From Candidatus Effluviviaceae Genus I sp. (GTDB taxonomy: Bacteria; Joyebacterota; Joyebacteria; Joyebacterales; Joyebacteraceae): DNA of 30,233 nucleotides. The notes beneath the pieces are model-generated. The model was not told the origin of the DNA. It saw nothing but the letters and a program-made list of their open reading frames with translations, and searched no databases. Position numbers and translations under genes: made by a program. The stretch spans positions 1 through 30,233 of the forward strand of contig VGIX01000023.1 in NCBI GenBank assembly GCA_016867725.1. The letters are read 5' to 3'. Below are positions 7,852 through 13,836 of this stretch, piece by piece. Each line of letters opens with the position of its first letter. Within the stretch, counting starts at the first letter, position 1.

Positions 7852-7933
7852 CGCCGTCCCGGAGCGGGCCTCAAGGCCTCGCTCGCCCGTCTGTGACGTC
7901 CGGAGTTCCTTCTCCCGGCTTCCTCTTGATCTC

Positions 7934-7963
7934 ATTTTCTCACGGACTCGCGCCATCTGTCAA
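7934..7963 (-). promoter_or_regulatory. Candidate promoter for the lone sigma factor gene
   Basis: Minus strand: TTGACA (7963-7958), an 18-bp spacer, then GAAAAT (7939-7934). The predicted transcript starts about 75 bp before ATG 7851. Confidence 0.5.
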
Positions 7964-8015
7964 GCTGGGGGCGCGCGCTGCCCGGCCGTCGAGCCATGCC
8001 GCGGGGCACCGGGTG

Positions 8016-8045
8016 TTGACACACGCTCCCGCGACCTCCTAGAAT
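8016..8045 (+). promoter_or_regulatory. Sigma70-type promoter for the 8134-10761 unit
   Basis: TTGACA (8016-8021), an 18-bp spacer, TAGAAT (8040-8045). This is close to consensus. It predicts a leader of about 80 nt before ATG 8134. Confidence 0.75.
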
Positions 8046-8133
8046 GCGCTTACAAGTTCCATGCCCGGCCGCAGAGGGAACGTCCTGAGGACGCCTCGGC
8101 GCGGGCCGGGCGGGCTTCCCGGGGGGAGGTGTC

Positions 8134-8451
8134 ATGACGAGGCGAACGCGTTCCTTGTGCGGGCTCCTGCTTGCGATTGCGGTCCTATCGCTTCAGCTTG
8201 GCTGCGCGGCCACGAAGCCCGAGGACGTGCCTGGCGACCCGAAGCTCATTCGGGACGAACTGGCGAGGATCGACAACGACATCGCCAACTCCGAGGAGAT
8301 GCTCAAGGGAAGCCGGGCGCAGCTGCAGGTCGACGACAGCCAGGACCTCAGGAACGAGATCAGGGTCTACGAGGCCAACATCGCGAAGCTCAAGTCTCGG
8401 AAGGCGGCCCTTCAGCAGCGGCTGAGGGAGCTTGAGGCGGCGAAGCCCTAG
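8134..8451 (+). CDS. Small coiled-coil lipoprotein
   Basis: The product is 105 residues. A signal sequence (R-R-T-R then L-L-L-A-I-A-V-L-S-L) ends at L-Q-L-G-C, a near-lipobox with Cys24. The mature part is almost entirely charged helix with heptad character (residues about 38-102, e.g. L-A-R-I-D-N-D-I-A-N-S-E-E-M-L), so it probably forms a coiled coil in the periplasm. GGGGGGAGGTG just upstream of ATG 8134 is a strong ribosome binding site. It is first in a unit with the transglutaminase-like gene 26 bp downstream. It recalls Lpp-type or spacer lipoproteins by shape only; no family is recognised. Confidence 0.82.
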   Translation: MTRRTRSLCGLLLAIAVLSLQLGCAATKPEDVPGDPKLIRDELARIDNDIANSEEMLKGSRAQLQVDDSQDLRNEIRVYEANIAKLKSRKAALQQRLRELEAAKP

Positions 8452-8477
8452 GCGCAAGGCGCTTCCGGGCGCGCCCG

Positions 8478-9953
8478 ATGAAGAAGGGGACCCAAGTGAG
8501 ACTGCGGCTCGCGCTGGTGGCGGCGGCCACGCTCCTCCTCCCTGCAGGATCGCTCGCGCAAGGGGGCGAGGCGTGGTTCGCCTACCGGCTGGGGGGCATC
8601 CACGTCGGCCATGCGCGCGAGACCGTGAGCGTCCGGCCCGACGGGGCCATCGCCACGACGGCGCATACGGAGTTCCTGATCAGGCGGGGAGACGACCTCG
8701 CAGCGATGAGCGTCTCCGAGGAGTGGATCGAGACCGCGGACGGGGCGCCCGTTGCGTACCACGCGAGTCGGGTCCTCTCCGGCGAGTCGCGCGAGCTGCG
8801 GGTGACGATCGACGGCGACACGCTCCTCGTCGCGACCGATGCGGGCGGCGAGGCGGCAGAGAGGGCGGTCCCCGTGGACGGGCAGTTGCTGTTCCCGCGC
8901 GCGGTCGACGCCCTTCACGCGGCCAGAGGGCTCGTGGCCGGCGACGCATACGCGTTCTCGTACTTCGACACGGACTTCGAGCGCGTCGGCCGGGCGGAGG
9001 TCCTTGTCGTCGGCGAGGACGCAGTGGCCGTGATGGGCGAGGAGCGCGGGCTGGTGAAGCTCGTCGTGCGCTCGGACCTCCTCGCGGGCATCGAGACGAT
9101 CGAGTGGAGAGACCGGAGGGGGCGGCTCTGGCGGAGCGAGGTGCCCGCCGCGGGGCTCACGCAGGAGCGGGCGGACCCGGAACAGGCCGTCGTGGGCGGC
9201 GCTCCGGGGGACCTCGCGGCCAGGCTCGCCGTTCCCTCGAACGTCCGGCTGGACGCGCCGTGGGCCGTCGACTGGGCCGTCTACGAGCTCTGGACGGAGG
9301 ACGGCGAGGGGGCGCTCTTCGTTCCCGAGGACGGACGCCAGACGCTCGAGGGCGTGACGGAACAAGGCGTCCTTCTCAGGGTCGTTCGCGCCGCGCCGGA
9401 CGCCGCGGCGCCGGGCGGCCGCGACACGGGCGGGGGCGCAACGGCGGCGTACCTCGAGTCGAACGCGCTCCTCCAGACCGGCTATCCGCCCCTGGCGGCC
9501 GCCGCCGCCAGGGCGGCGCAGGCCGCGGGGGACGATCCCTGGCGGAAGGCCACGGCGATCGAGGCGTTCGTGCACGAGCACATCGAGAACAAGGGGTTCG
9601 GGACGGCGTTCGGCTCCGCCGCGGAGGTGCTCAGCAACCGCTCGGGCGACTGCAGCGAGCATGCGGTGCTGATGGCGGCGATGACGCGTGCCGTGGGGGT
9701 CCCGTCGAAGCTCGTGGCCGGGCTCGCGTATGCCGACGGCGTGTTCGCCTACCACATGTGGGTCGAGGTGTGGGCGGGCGGCGGGTGGTATGCGCTCGAC
9801 CCGACCCTCGCGGCCGGGAACGTTGACGCGACCCACATCAAGCTGGCAGAGTCGGCGGCCGAAGGCGGCGTGACGGCGGACATCTCGGTGGGCATTCTGC
9901 GCGCCCTCAGCCGGCTGAGGCTCCGCGTTGTGGACTGGGGGACGGGAGGCTAG
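8478..9953 (+). CDS. Exported transglutaminase-like (papain-fold) protein
   Basis: The product is 491 residues from ATG 8478. GTG 8496 is an alternative with a better ribosome binding site (AAGGGGA ending 5 bases before it), and both keep the signal peptide (L-R-L-A-L-V-A-A-A-T-L-L-L, cleavage near S-L-A-Q). The N-terminal 230 residues are beta-rich and not recognised, with repeated short strands. The C-terminal domain is a transglutaminase core: Cys392 in S-G-D-C-S-E-H, His426 in Y-H-M-W-V-E-V-W and Asp441 in A-L-D-P-T, an intact triad. Bacterial periplasmic members of this superfamily are proteases, amidases or crosslinkers, and the substrate cannot be read from sequence. It is followed after 62 bp by a lipoprotein gene on the same strand. 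Confidence 0.87.
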   Translation: MKKGTQVRLRLALVAAATLLLPAGSLAQGGEAWFAYRLGGIHVGHARETVSVRPDGAIATTAHTEFLIRRGDDLAAMSVSEEWIETADGAPVAYHASRVLSGESRELRVTIDGDTLLVATDAGGEAAERAVPVDGQLLFPRAVDALHAARGLVAGDAYAFSYFDTDFERVGRAEVLVVGEDAVAVMGEERGLVKLVVRSDLLAGIETIEWRDRRGRLWRSEVPAAGLTQERADPEQAVVGGAPGDLAARLAVPSNVRLDAPWAVDWAVYELWTEDGEGALFVPEDGRQTLEGVTEQGVLLRVVRAAPDAAAPGGRDTGGGATAAYLESNALLQTGYPPLAAAAARAAQAAGDDPWRKATAIEAFVHEHIENKGFGTAFGSAAEVLSNRSGDCSEHAVLMAAMTRAVGVPSKLVAGLAYADGVFAYHMWVEVWAGGGWYALDPTLAAGNVDATHIKLAESAAEGGVTADISVGILRALSRLRLRVVDWGTGG

Positions 9954-10015
9954 GCAGCGCCCCGGGCTCGGGCGCGTTCCGGGCGTCGGGCTGCGCGCGT
10001 TCGTGGAGGGACAGC

Positions 10016-10615
10016 ATGATGAAGGCAGTGCTCGTGTTCGCCATGGCGCTCGCCGTCGCGGCCGCGCTTGCGGGCTGCGGCAGGTCGGGAGAGAAGCCCG
10101 CGCGTCAGGAGGGCGCCCGTTCGGGAGGCGCCTCCGTCTCCGATGCGGCCGCCTCACGGGGCGTCGCCACGGGCGAGCCCGAGGAGGCAGAGCCTGGCGG
10201 GCCGCGAGCGGTGCTCAGCGGGATCGCATACGAGTGGACCGTCTCGCCCGACCGCGGCCTCACGGTCACGCTCGAGTTCACGAATCCGGCAAGCGATGTG
10301 GGGCGGGCCAAGGGCTACGCGTTCGTGATGGCAGGTTCCTCGTCCGACGCCGCGGTCGCCGGCATCTACCCCTGGAACGCGAAGGTCGAGAACGGAATGC
10401 CCTCCGACCACACCGTCGGCGGGCGACTGCTGTTCTGGGAGAAGAGCACGCTGAGCGCGTTCCTGCCGTACAAGGAGCGCGCGGGGTGCTACAACACGAT
10501 CCGCGTTCTCGTGTACGACGATGACGGCCGGATCGTCCACGACGAGACGCACGAGCTTCCGATCACCGGAGAACCGACCGGCAGGAAGAGGATCGAGCAG
10601 ACGCTCATCCTCTAG
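10016..10615 (+). CDS. Lipoprotein with unknown beta-rich domain
   Basis: The product is 199 residues, or 198 if the second ATG (10019) is used; GGAGGGA upstream serves both. The signal ends in a good lipobox, A-A-L-A-G-C. A Ser/Ala/Gly/Glu-rich linker of about 45 residues follows. The globular part begins with Y-E-W-T-V-S-P-D and L-T-V-T-L-E-F-T-N-P, an Ig- or C2-like strand pattern, and contains Y-P-W-N-A-K-V-E-N-G and C-Y-N-T-I-R-V-L-V-Y-D-D-D-G. No family is recognised. It is third in the plus-strand unit; the Lys-rich small ORF starts 26 bp after its stop. Confidence 0.8.
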   Translation: MMKAVLVFAMALAVAAALAGCGRSGEKPARQEGARSGGASVSDAAASRGVATGEPEEAEPGGPRAVLSGIAYEWTVSPDRGLTVTLEFTNPASDVGRAKGYAFVMAGSSSDAAVAGIYPWNAKVENGMPSDHTVGGRLLFWEKSTLSAFLPYKERAGCYNTIRVLVYDDDGRIVHDETHELPITGEPTGRKRIEQTLIL

Positions 10616-10641
10616 CAGAGGGACGCAAGGGAGGTGAGAGC

Positions 10642-10761
10642 ATGGCTGGCAGGCGCGAGAAGGTCGGCCACGAGGTGAAGAAGAAGCCCCTTCTTTCCAA
10701 GAAGGAGAAGCGGCAGAAGAAGCGCGAGAAGAAGATGCAGAAGAAGGCCGAGGTTCTCTGA
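10642..10761 (+). CDS. 39-residue lysine-rich basic miniprotein
   Basis: ATG 10642 to TGA 10759-10761 encodes 39 residues. GGGAGGTGAG at about 10630-10639 is a strong ribosome binding site at good spacing. The composition is extreme: about 16 Lys and 4 Arg, in blocks such as K-K-K-P-L-L-S-K-K-E-K-R-Q-K-K-R-E-K-K. It lies 26 bp after the lipoprotein gene and just before a strong terminator, consistent with being the last cistron. Its charge suggests binding to RNA, DNA or ribosomes, or to acidic lipid, but that is inference. A chance ORF is possible, but the ribosome binding site and position argue for a gene. Confidence 0.68.
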   Translation: MAGRREKVGHEVKKKPLLSKKEKRQKKREKKMQKKAEVL

Positions 10762-10789
10762 ACCGAGTGGCGGCCCTCGCGAGAACACC

Positions 10790-10817
10790 GAGGCCCGCGG
10801 GGCGACCCGCGGGCCTC
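10790..10817. terminator. 12-bp perfect hairpin, bidirectional terminator
   Basis: GAGGCCCGCGGG (10790-10801) pairs perfectly with 10806-10817 around GCGA. It lies between the stops of the converging genes at 10761 and 10858. No long U-tract follows. Confidence 0.6.
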
Positions 10818-10857
10818 GCGCGTTGTCGGCGGCCCGTCCGCCCCGCGCCGCGTCCGC

Positions 10858-11454
10858 TCAATCCCACGTCACGACAAGGTCGCCCGTCGGCATGAACCGC
10901 GTGCGCTTCAGACGGTAGACGGCAGTATCGCCCGCGGCCTCCTTCGTGTCGGGCACGAACGAGAGGTTCACGTTCCCGATGTCCGCGGGCACGCGGAACT
11001 CGAACTCGGCCACGTCGATCGGCCGCGCCCAGTGCCGCGTGGTCGTGACGATGTACACCGCGTGCCTGTCGAGGATCTCCTGAACGTACTCGACGCGGAC
11101 CGCCGTCTCTTCCCTGGGGCCGAACGCCATCCGCCAGACGACGCCGGTCTCCTGCCGCGCGAAGCCGAGAGGCTCGCGGCCGCTTCCGCGCTCCCGTTCC
11201 ACGAGGATCTCCGACGGATAGAGATGGACGCTGTCGACAGGGAAGGGGTAGAAGAGGGAGAGCTCCAGCGGGGCGTCGGAGTCGTTCGAGAACCAGTACC
11301 AGCCCGCGACGCGCGTCCGCCCGGGCGACACCTCGACGACGACCCGTTCCCTGGCGAACCGCAGGCCGCGCGAGGGCGCCGCCGTCTCGCGCCTGCACGA
11401 CGCGGCGCACACCAGCAGGAGCACGGCCGCGCACGCTGCGCGCCTCGTGGTCAC
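10858..11454 (-). CDS. Putative lipoprotein, DUF4424-like layout
   Basis: The product is 198 residues from GTG 11454. GGAAGAAG adjoins the start, so spacing is tight, but no better start exists that keeps the signal peptide. The signal (R-R-A-A-C-A-A-V-L-L-L-V) ends at A-A-S-C. The mature protein is beta-rich: V-A-G-W-Y-W-F-S-N-D-S-D-A-P-L, L-F-Y-P-F-P-V-D, then R-V-E-Y-V-Q, and ends F-M-P-T-G-D-L-V-V-T-W-D. The 'non-ideal field strength then F-P-F' pattern and W-x-W-like core remind me of DUF4424-type proteins, but I would not assign it firmly. It lies 19 bp after the barrel gene and is cotranscribed with it. Confidence 0.75.
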   Translation of the reverse strand: MTTRRAACAAVLLLVCAASCRRETAAPSRGLRFARERVVVEVSPGRTRVAGWYWFSNDSDAPLELSLFYPFPVDSVHLYPSEILVERERGSGREPLGFARQETGVVWRMAFGPREETAVRVEYVQEILDRHAVYIVTTTRHWARPIDVAEFEFRVPADIGNVNLSFVPDTKEAAGDTAVYRLKRTRFMPTGDLVVTWD

Positions 11455-11473
11455 CTTCTTCCGCAGCCTCCGC

Positions 11474-11971
11474 TCACAGGTACAGGAGCGCCGCCAGCCT
11501 CGTCCCGGTCTCGATGCCGAGCGACCCGAAGAGAATGCGCAGCGAGGCCTCGCCCTCGATGCTCAGCCTCCTGTTCACGAAGTACTCGGCTCCGAGCCCC
11601 GCTCCGATGTAGACGCTCGTGTGGTCCCTGTCGCCGCCGGGCTCGCCCGTGTCGCTCGAGGAGTGGGCGATGCCCGCTCTGCCGCAGACGAACGGCTGGA
11701 CCTGGTTGCCGAGGTTCCAGTGGCTGAGGACCCCGACTCCCAGGCCGAGGCTCGTGGACGACACGCGGTCGTCCGACGAACTCGAGAACGCCAGCTCCAC
11801 CTCAAGACCGATTTCCTCTCCGAACCTCGTCTTCCCGAGCAGCTGCGTGGAGCCGCTCGGCAGGAGGACGCCACCGATCGCCAGCCCGTCTCCGTAGTTC
11901 TGGGCCGGTGCGGCCGCCGGCGCGGCGGCGAGCAGAGCGGCGGTCCACAGGAGCACAACGCGTGAGCGCAT
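11474..11971 (-). CDS. Small outer-membrane beta-barrel protein
   Basis: The product is 165 residues from ATG 11971; the adjacent ATG 11974 is possible, but AAGGAG is 6 bases from 11971 and only 3 from 11974. The signal peptide is clear (M-R-S-R-V-V-L-L-W-T then Ala-rich, cleavage A-P-A-Q). The mature part shows amphipathic strands with Gly and Ser turns (L-G-L-G-V-G-V-L-S-H-W, Y-I-G-A-G-L-G-A-E-Y-F-V-N) typical of OmpW/OMP_b-brl eight-stranded barrels, and the last residues A-A-L-L-Y-L form a final strand. It heads a two-gene minus unit with the lipoprotein. Function beyond an outer-membrane location cannot be read. Confidence 0.8.
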   Translation of the reverse strand: MRSRVVLLWTAALLAAAPAAAPAQNYGDGLAIGGVLLPSGSTQLLGKTRFGEEIGLEVELAFSSSSDDRVSSTSLGLGVGVLSHWNLGNQVQPFVCGRAGIAHSSSDTGEPGGDRDHTSVYIGAGLGAEYFVNRRLSIEGEASLRILFGSLGIETGTRLAALLYL

Positions 11972-11995
11972 CATCGTCTCCTTGTCCTGATGGTG

Positions 11996-12011
11996 GTGAG
12001 CGTTCACTCAC
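11996..12011. promoter_or_regulatory. Imperfect palindrome in leader of the barrel gene (possible operator)
   Basis: GTGAG-CGTTCA-CTCAC has perfect 5-bp arms and lies between the minus-strand promoter (12060-12088) and ATG 11971. A second hairpin (GCGCCTT 12036-12042 with AAGGCGC 12049-12055) lies nearby in the same leader. Both could be RNA or protein sites; neither is proven. Confidence 0.3.
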
Positions 12012-12059
12012 CCGAGCCCCTGAGGCCGGGCGCCTGCGCCTTGCGGGGAAGGCGCGCGG

Positions 12060-12088
12060 ATGCTAGCACGCGGTCCCCGACCCGTCAA
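12060..12088 (-). promoter_or_regulatory. Sigma70-type promoter for the barrel/lipoprotein unit
   Basis: Minus strand: TTGACG (12088-12083), a 17-bp spacer, TAGCAT (12065-12060). It implies a leader of about 80 nt before ATG 11971. Confidence 0.65.
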
Positions 12089-12153
12089 CGAGACGCAGCC
12101 CCGCGCCTGTCGGCTCCGCGCGCCGCGACTCGGGCGGCTCTCCGCCATCGCCC

Positions 12154-12182
12154 TTGACCGGACCGGGTGATGCGGTTACGAT
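12154..12182 (+). promoter_or_regulatory. Sigma70-type promoter for the XRE-cupin regulator
   Basis: TTGACC (12154-12159), a 17-bp spacer, TACGAT (12177-12182). Just downstream, TGCA-N5-TGCA at 12187-12199 would sit at the start of transcription and could be an autoregulatory operator. Confidence 0.6.
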
Positions 12183-12256
12183 TTCTTGCACAATCTGCAC
12201 GGCGCCGTCCGACGGGGGGGACGACGGCGACGGCGAGACCGAATCGGGAGGTTCGA

Positions 12257-12820
12257 ATGCCGACAACACAGGAAGTCGGGAAGCGCGTCAAGGACGCTCG
12301 CACGGAGCTCGGCATGACGCTCAAGGACGTCGCCTCGCTGTCCGGCATGTCGCCGACGCACATCTCCGAGATCGAGCGCGGCAAGACGTCGCCGACCGTG
12401 GGCGCGCTCCGCAGGATCGCGGCGGCGCTTCAGAAGGACACGGCGTACTTCGTGGAAGAGATACCACTGCCCAAGGTGTCCGTCGTGAAGAAGGAGGACC
12501 GCGACAGCCTCATCCTCGGCCAGGGCGACGGCTTCGTGACCGCCAAGCGTCTGACGAAGGGCATCCCGGCGGGGCGGATCAGCGTGCTCCTGGTGGACGA
12601 CACGGACGGCAAGTCCATCGCAAGCGAGCCGCACGAGGGTGAGGAGGCCATCGTTGTTCTGTCGGGCCAGATGAAGGCCGTGGTTTCCGACACCGAGTAC
12701 ATCCTCGGCGCGGGCGACTGCCTGCACTACTCCGGCCGCGTCCCGCACAGCGCGGGGGCCGTCGGCGGCAGAGCGAAGGCGCTCTGGATCAAGGTGATGC
12801 CGGGGGTGATCCGCTGGTAG
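12257..12820 (+). CDS. XRE-family transcriptional regulator with C-terminal cupin domain
   Basis: The product is 187 residues. ATG 12257 is preferred because GGGAGG lies 7 bases upstream and the HTH starts right after; the longer open frame covers the promoter. Residues 8-62 are an XRE/Cro HTH: V-K-D-A-R-T-E-L-G-M-T-L-K-D-V-A, then S-G-M-S-P-T-H-I-S-E-I-E-R-G-K-T-S-P-T as the recognition helix. Residues about 110-180 are a cupin barrel: H-E-G-E-E-A-I-V-V-L-S-G-Q-M, then L-G-A-G-D-C-L-H-Y-S-G-R-V-P-H. The family (SutR/PuuR type) senses a small ligand in the cupin and usually controls its own operon and nearby metabolism genes. The gene stands alone, facing away from the barrel gene, and may regulate that promoter. 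Confidence 0.9.
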   Translation: MPTTQEVGKRVKDARTELGMTLKDVASLSGMSPTHISEIERGKTSPTVGALRRIAAALQKDTAYFVEEIPLPKVSVVKKEDRDSLILGQGDGFVTAKRLTKGIPAGRISVLLVDDTDGKSIASEPHEGEEAIVVLSGQMKAVVSDTEYILGAGDCLHYSGRVPHSAGAVGGRAKALWIKVMPGVIRW

Positions 12821-12839
12821 GGGCGTGATCCGCTGGCAG
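12802..12839 (+). repeat. 19-bp tandem duplication across the regulator stop codon
   Basis: Two adjacent 19-bp units (12802-12820 and 12821-12839) match at 17 of 19 positions, sharing GTGATCCGCTGG exactly. The first copy encodes the last residues and the TAG stop; the second copy reads CAG in place of TAG. It looks like a replication-slippage duplication. Confidence 0.75.
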
Positions 12840-12843
12840 TGGA

Positions 12844-12869
12844 GGCTTCCGCCGCCGGCGCGGGAAGCC
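12844..12869. terminator. Hairpin between converging genes
   Basis: GGCTTCC (12844-12850) pairs with GGAAGCC (12863-12869), and outer bases GTAGGGGC/GCCCCTAC could extend the structure from about 12818 to 12874. It is a moderate terminator candidate for both the regulator gene and the surface operon. Confidence 0.4.
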
Positions 12870-12870
12870 C

Positions 12871-13836
12871 CTACGGGCTGAACCCCAGCGTGAGACGGAG
12901 CGTGTCCTCGAGACGACCGAACAGGTAGGCGACATCCATCGAGATGCGGCCGTGTCCGGCGGGCACGGCCGCGCCGCATCCGACGGCGTACTCGTCGAAG
13001 CGGTCGGGCGGCAGCGAGCGCCTGTACCCGCACCTGAGCACCGCGACGTTCCCGAGCCACAACGCCGCCCCCGCCGATACCACGTCCGCAGTGTCCGCTC
13101 GAAGCGCCTTGTCGAGATCCACTTCGATGCTGAACCCGGAGCGCGGCTCGGCCGCGAGGCCGATGAGGAGCGCGGGCGGAACCCCCTCGCTGTAGGAGCC
13201 GCGCGCGGAGCTGTTCCACCGCAGCGTGTTGGCGAGGTCGCGGCACACGACGCCGAGCGTGAGCTCGGGCGTGACCGGCACCAGCGCCCCGAGATCGACA
13301 CCGCCGCCCAGCGCGTCCCCGGTCACCTGGCCCTCCACGCTTGCGTTGTTCCCGTACGACGCCCTGCGGCCCTTGAGCGCCGCGCCGACGCGCGCCGGCC
13401 GCGTGCCGCACCACGGCGGCGCGCCGACCGCGCGCCCGACGCCCGCGACGACCGTCATCTCGGAGAGCGCGTCGTCGCCCGAGTAGAGGACGCCTCCGCC
13501 GACCGCGAGCGCGGGTGAGAGGGGAACGGACGCCGAGACCGCGGCGTACGGCACGAGCCCCATGTGGTCGCAGTAGGACGCCGCGAACTCAGGCCGCTGC
13601 GTGCGGGAGCCGATGGTCGCCGGGTTCCAGAAGACGGCGTCCGCGCCCGCGCCGCCTGCGATGACCGCTCCCGCCATGCCCACGGCCCCGGCGCCCGTGC
13701 CGACGTCTACGAACGCGCCGGGGATGTCGGACAGCGGGGCGCACCGCGCGGTCGCCGCCCACTGGGCCAGCGCGAGGATGGTCAGCGCGCACGCGGCGCG
13801 GCGCGCCGTCACTTGACGAGCACGAGCGTTGCGCAT
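12871..13836 (-). CDS. PorV/PorQ-like outer-membrane protein
   Basis: The product is 321 residues from ATG 13836, supported by GGGGAGG about 7 bases upstream; this overlaps the previous gene by 28 bp. GTG 13812, overlapping that gene's TGA as GTGA, is an alternative. A signal peptide is visible (T-A-R-R-A-A-C-A-L-T-I-L-A-L-A). The mature N-terminus G-A-F-V-D-V-G-T-G-A-G-A-V-G-M-A-G-A followed by A-D-A-V-F-W-N-P-A-T-I is the hallmark of the PorV/PorQ/UPF0164 barrels. The sequence then alternates short strands and ends D-T-L-R-L-T-L-G-F-S-P. PorV in type IX secretion carries cargo at the outer membrane. Here the protein is the last gene of an operon with a giant secreted stalk protein, so a role in its export or anchoring is reasonable but inferred. 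Confidence 0.85.
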   Translation of the reverse strand: MRNARARQVTARRAACALTILALAQWAATARCAPLSDIPGAFVDVGTGAGAVGMAGAVIAGGAGADAVFWNPATIGSRTQRPEFAASYCDHMGLVPYAAVSASVPLSPALAVGGGVLYSGDDALSEMTVVAGVGRAVGAPPWCGTRPARVGAALKGRRASYGNNASVEGQVTGDALGGGVDLGALVPVTPELTLGVVCRDLANTLRWNSSARGSYSEGVPPALLIGLAAEPRSGFSIEVDLDKALRADTADVVSAGAALWLGNVAVLRCGYRRSLPPDRFDEYAVGCGAAVPAGHGRISMDVAYLFGRLEDTLRLTLGFSP

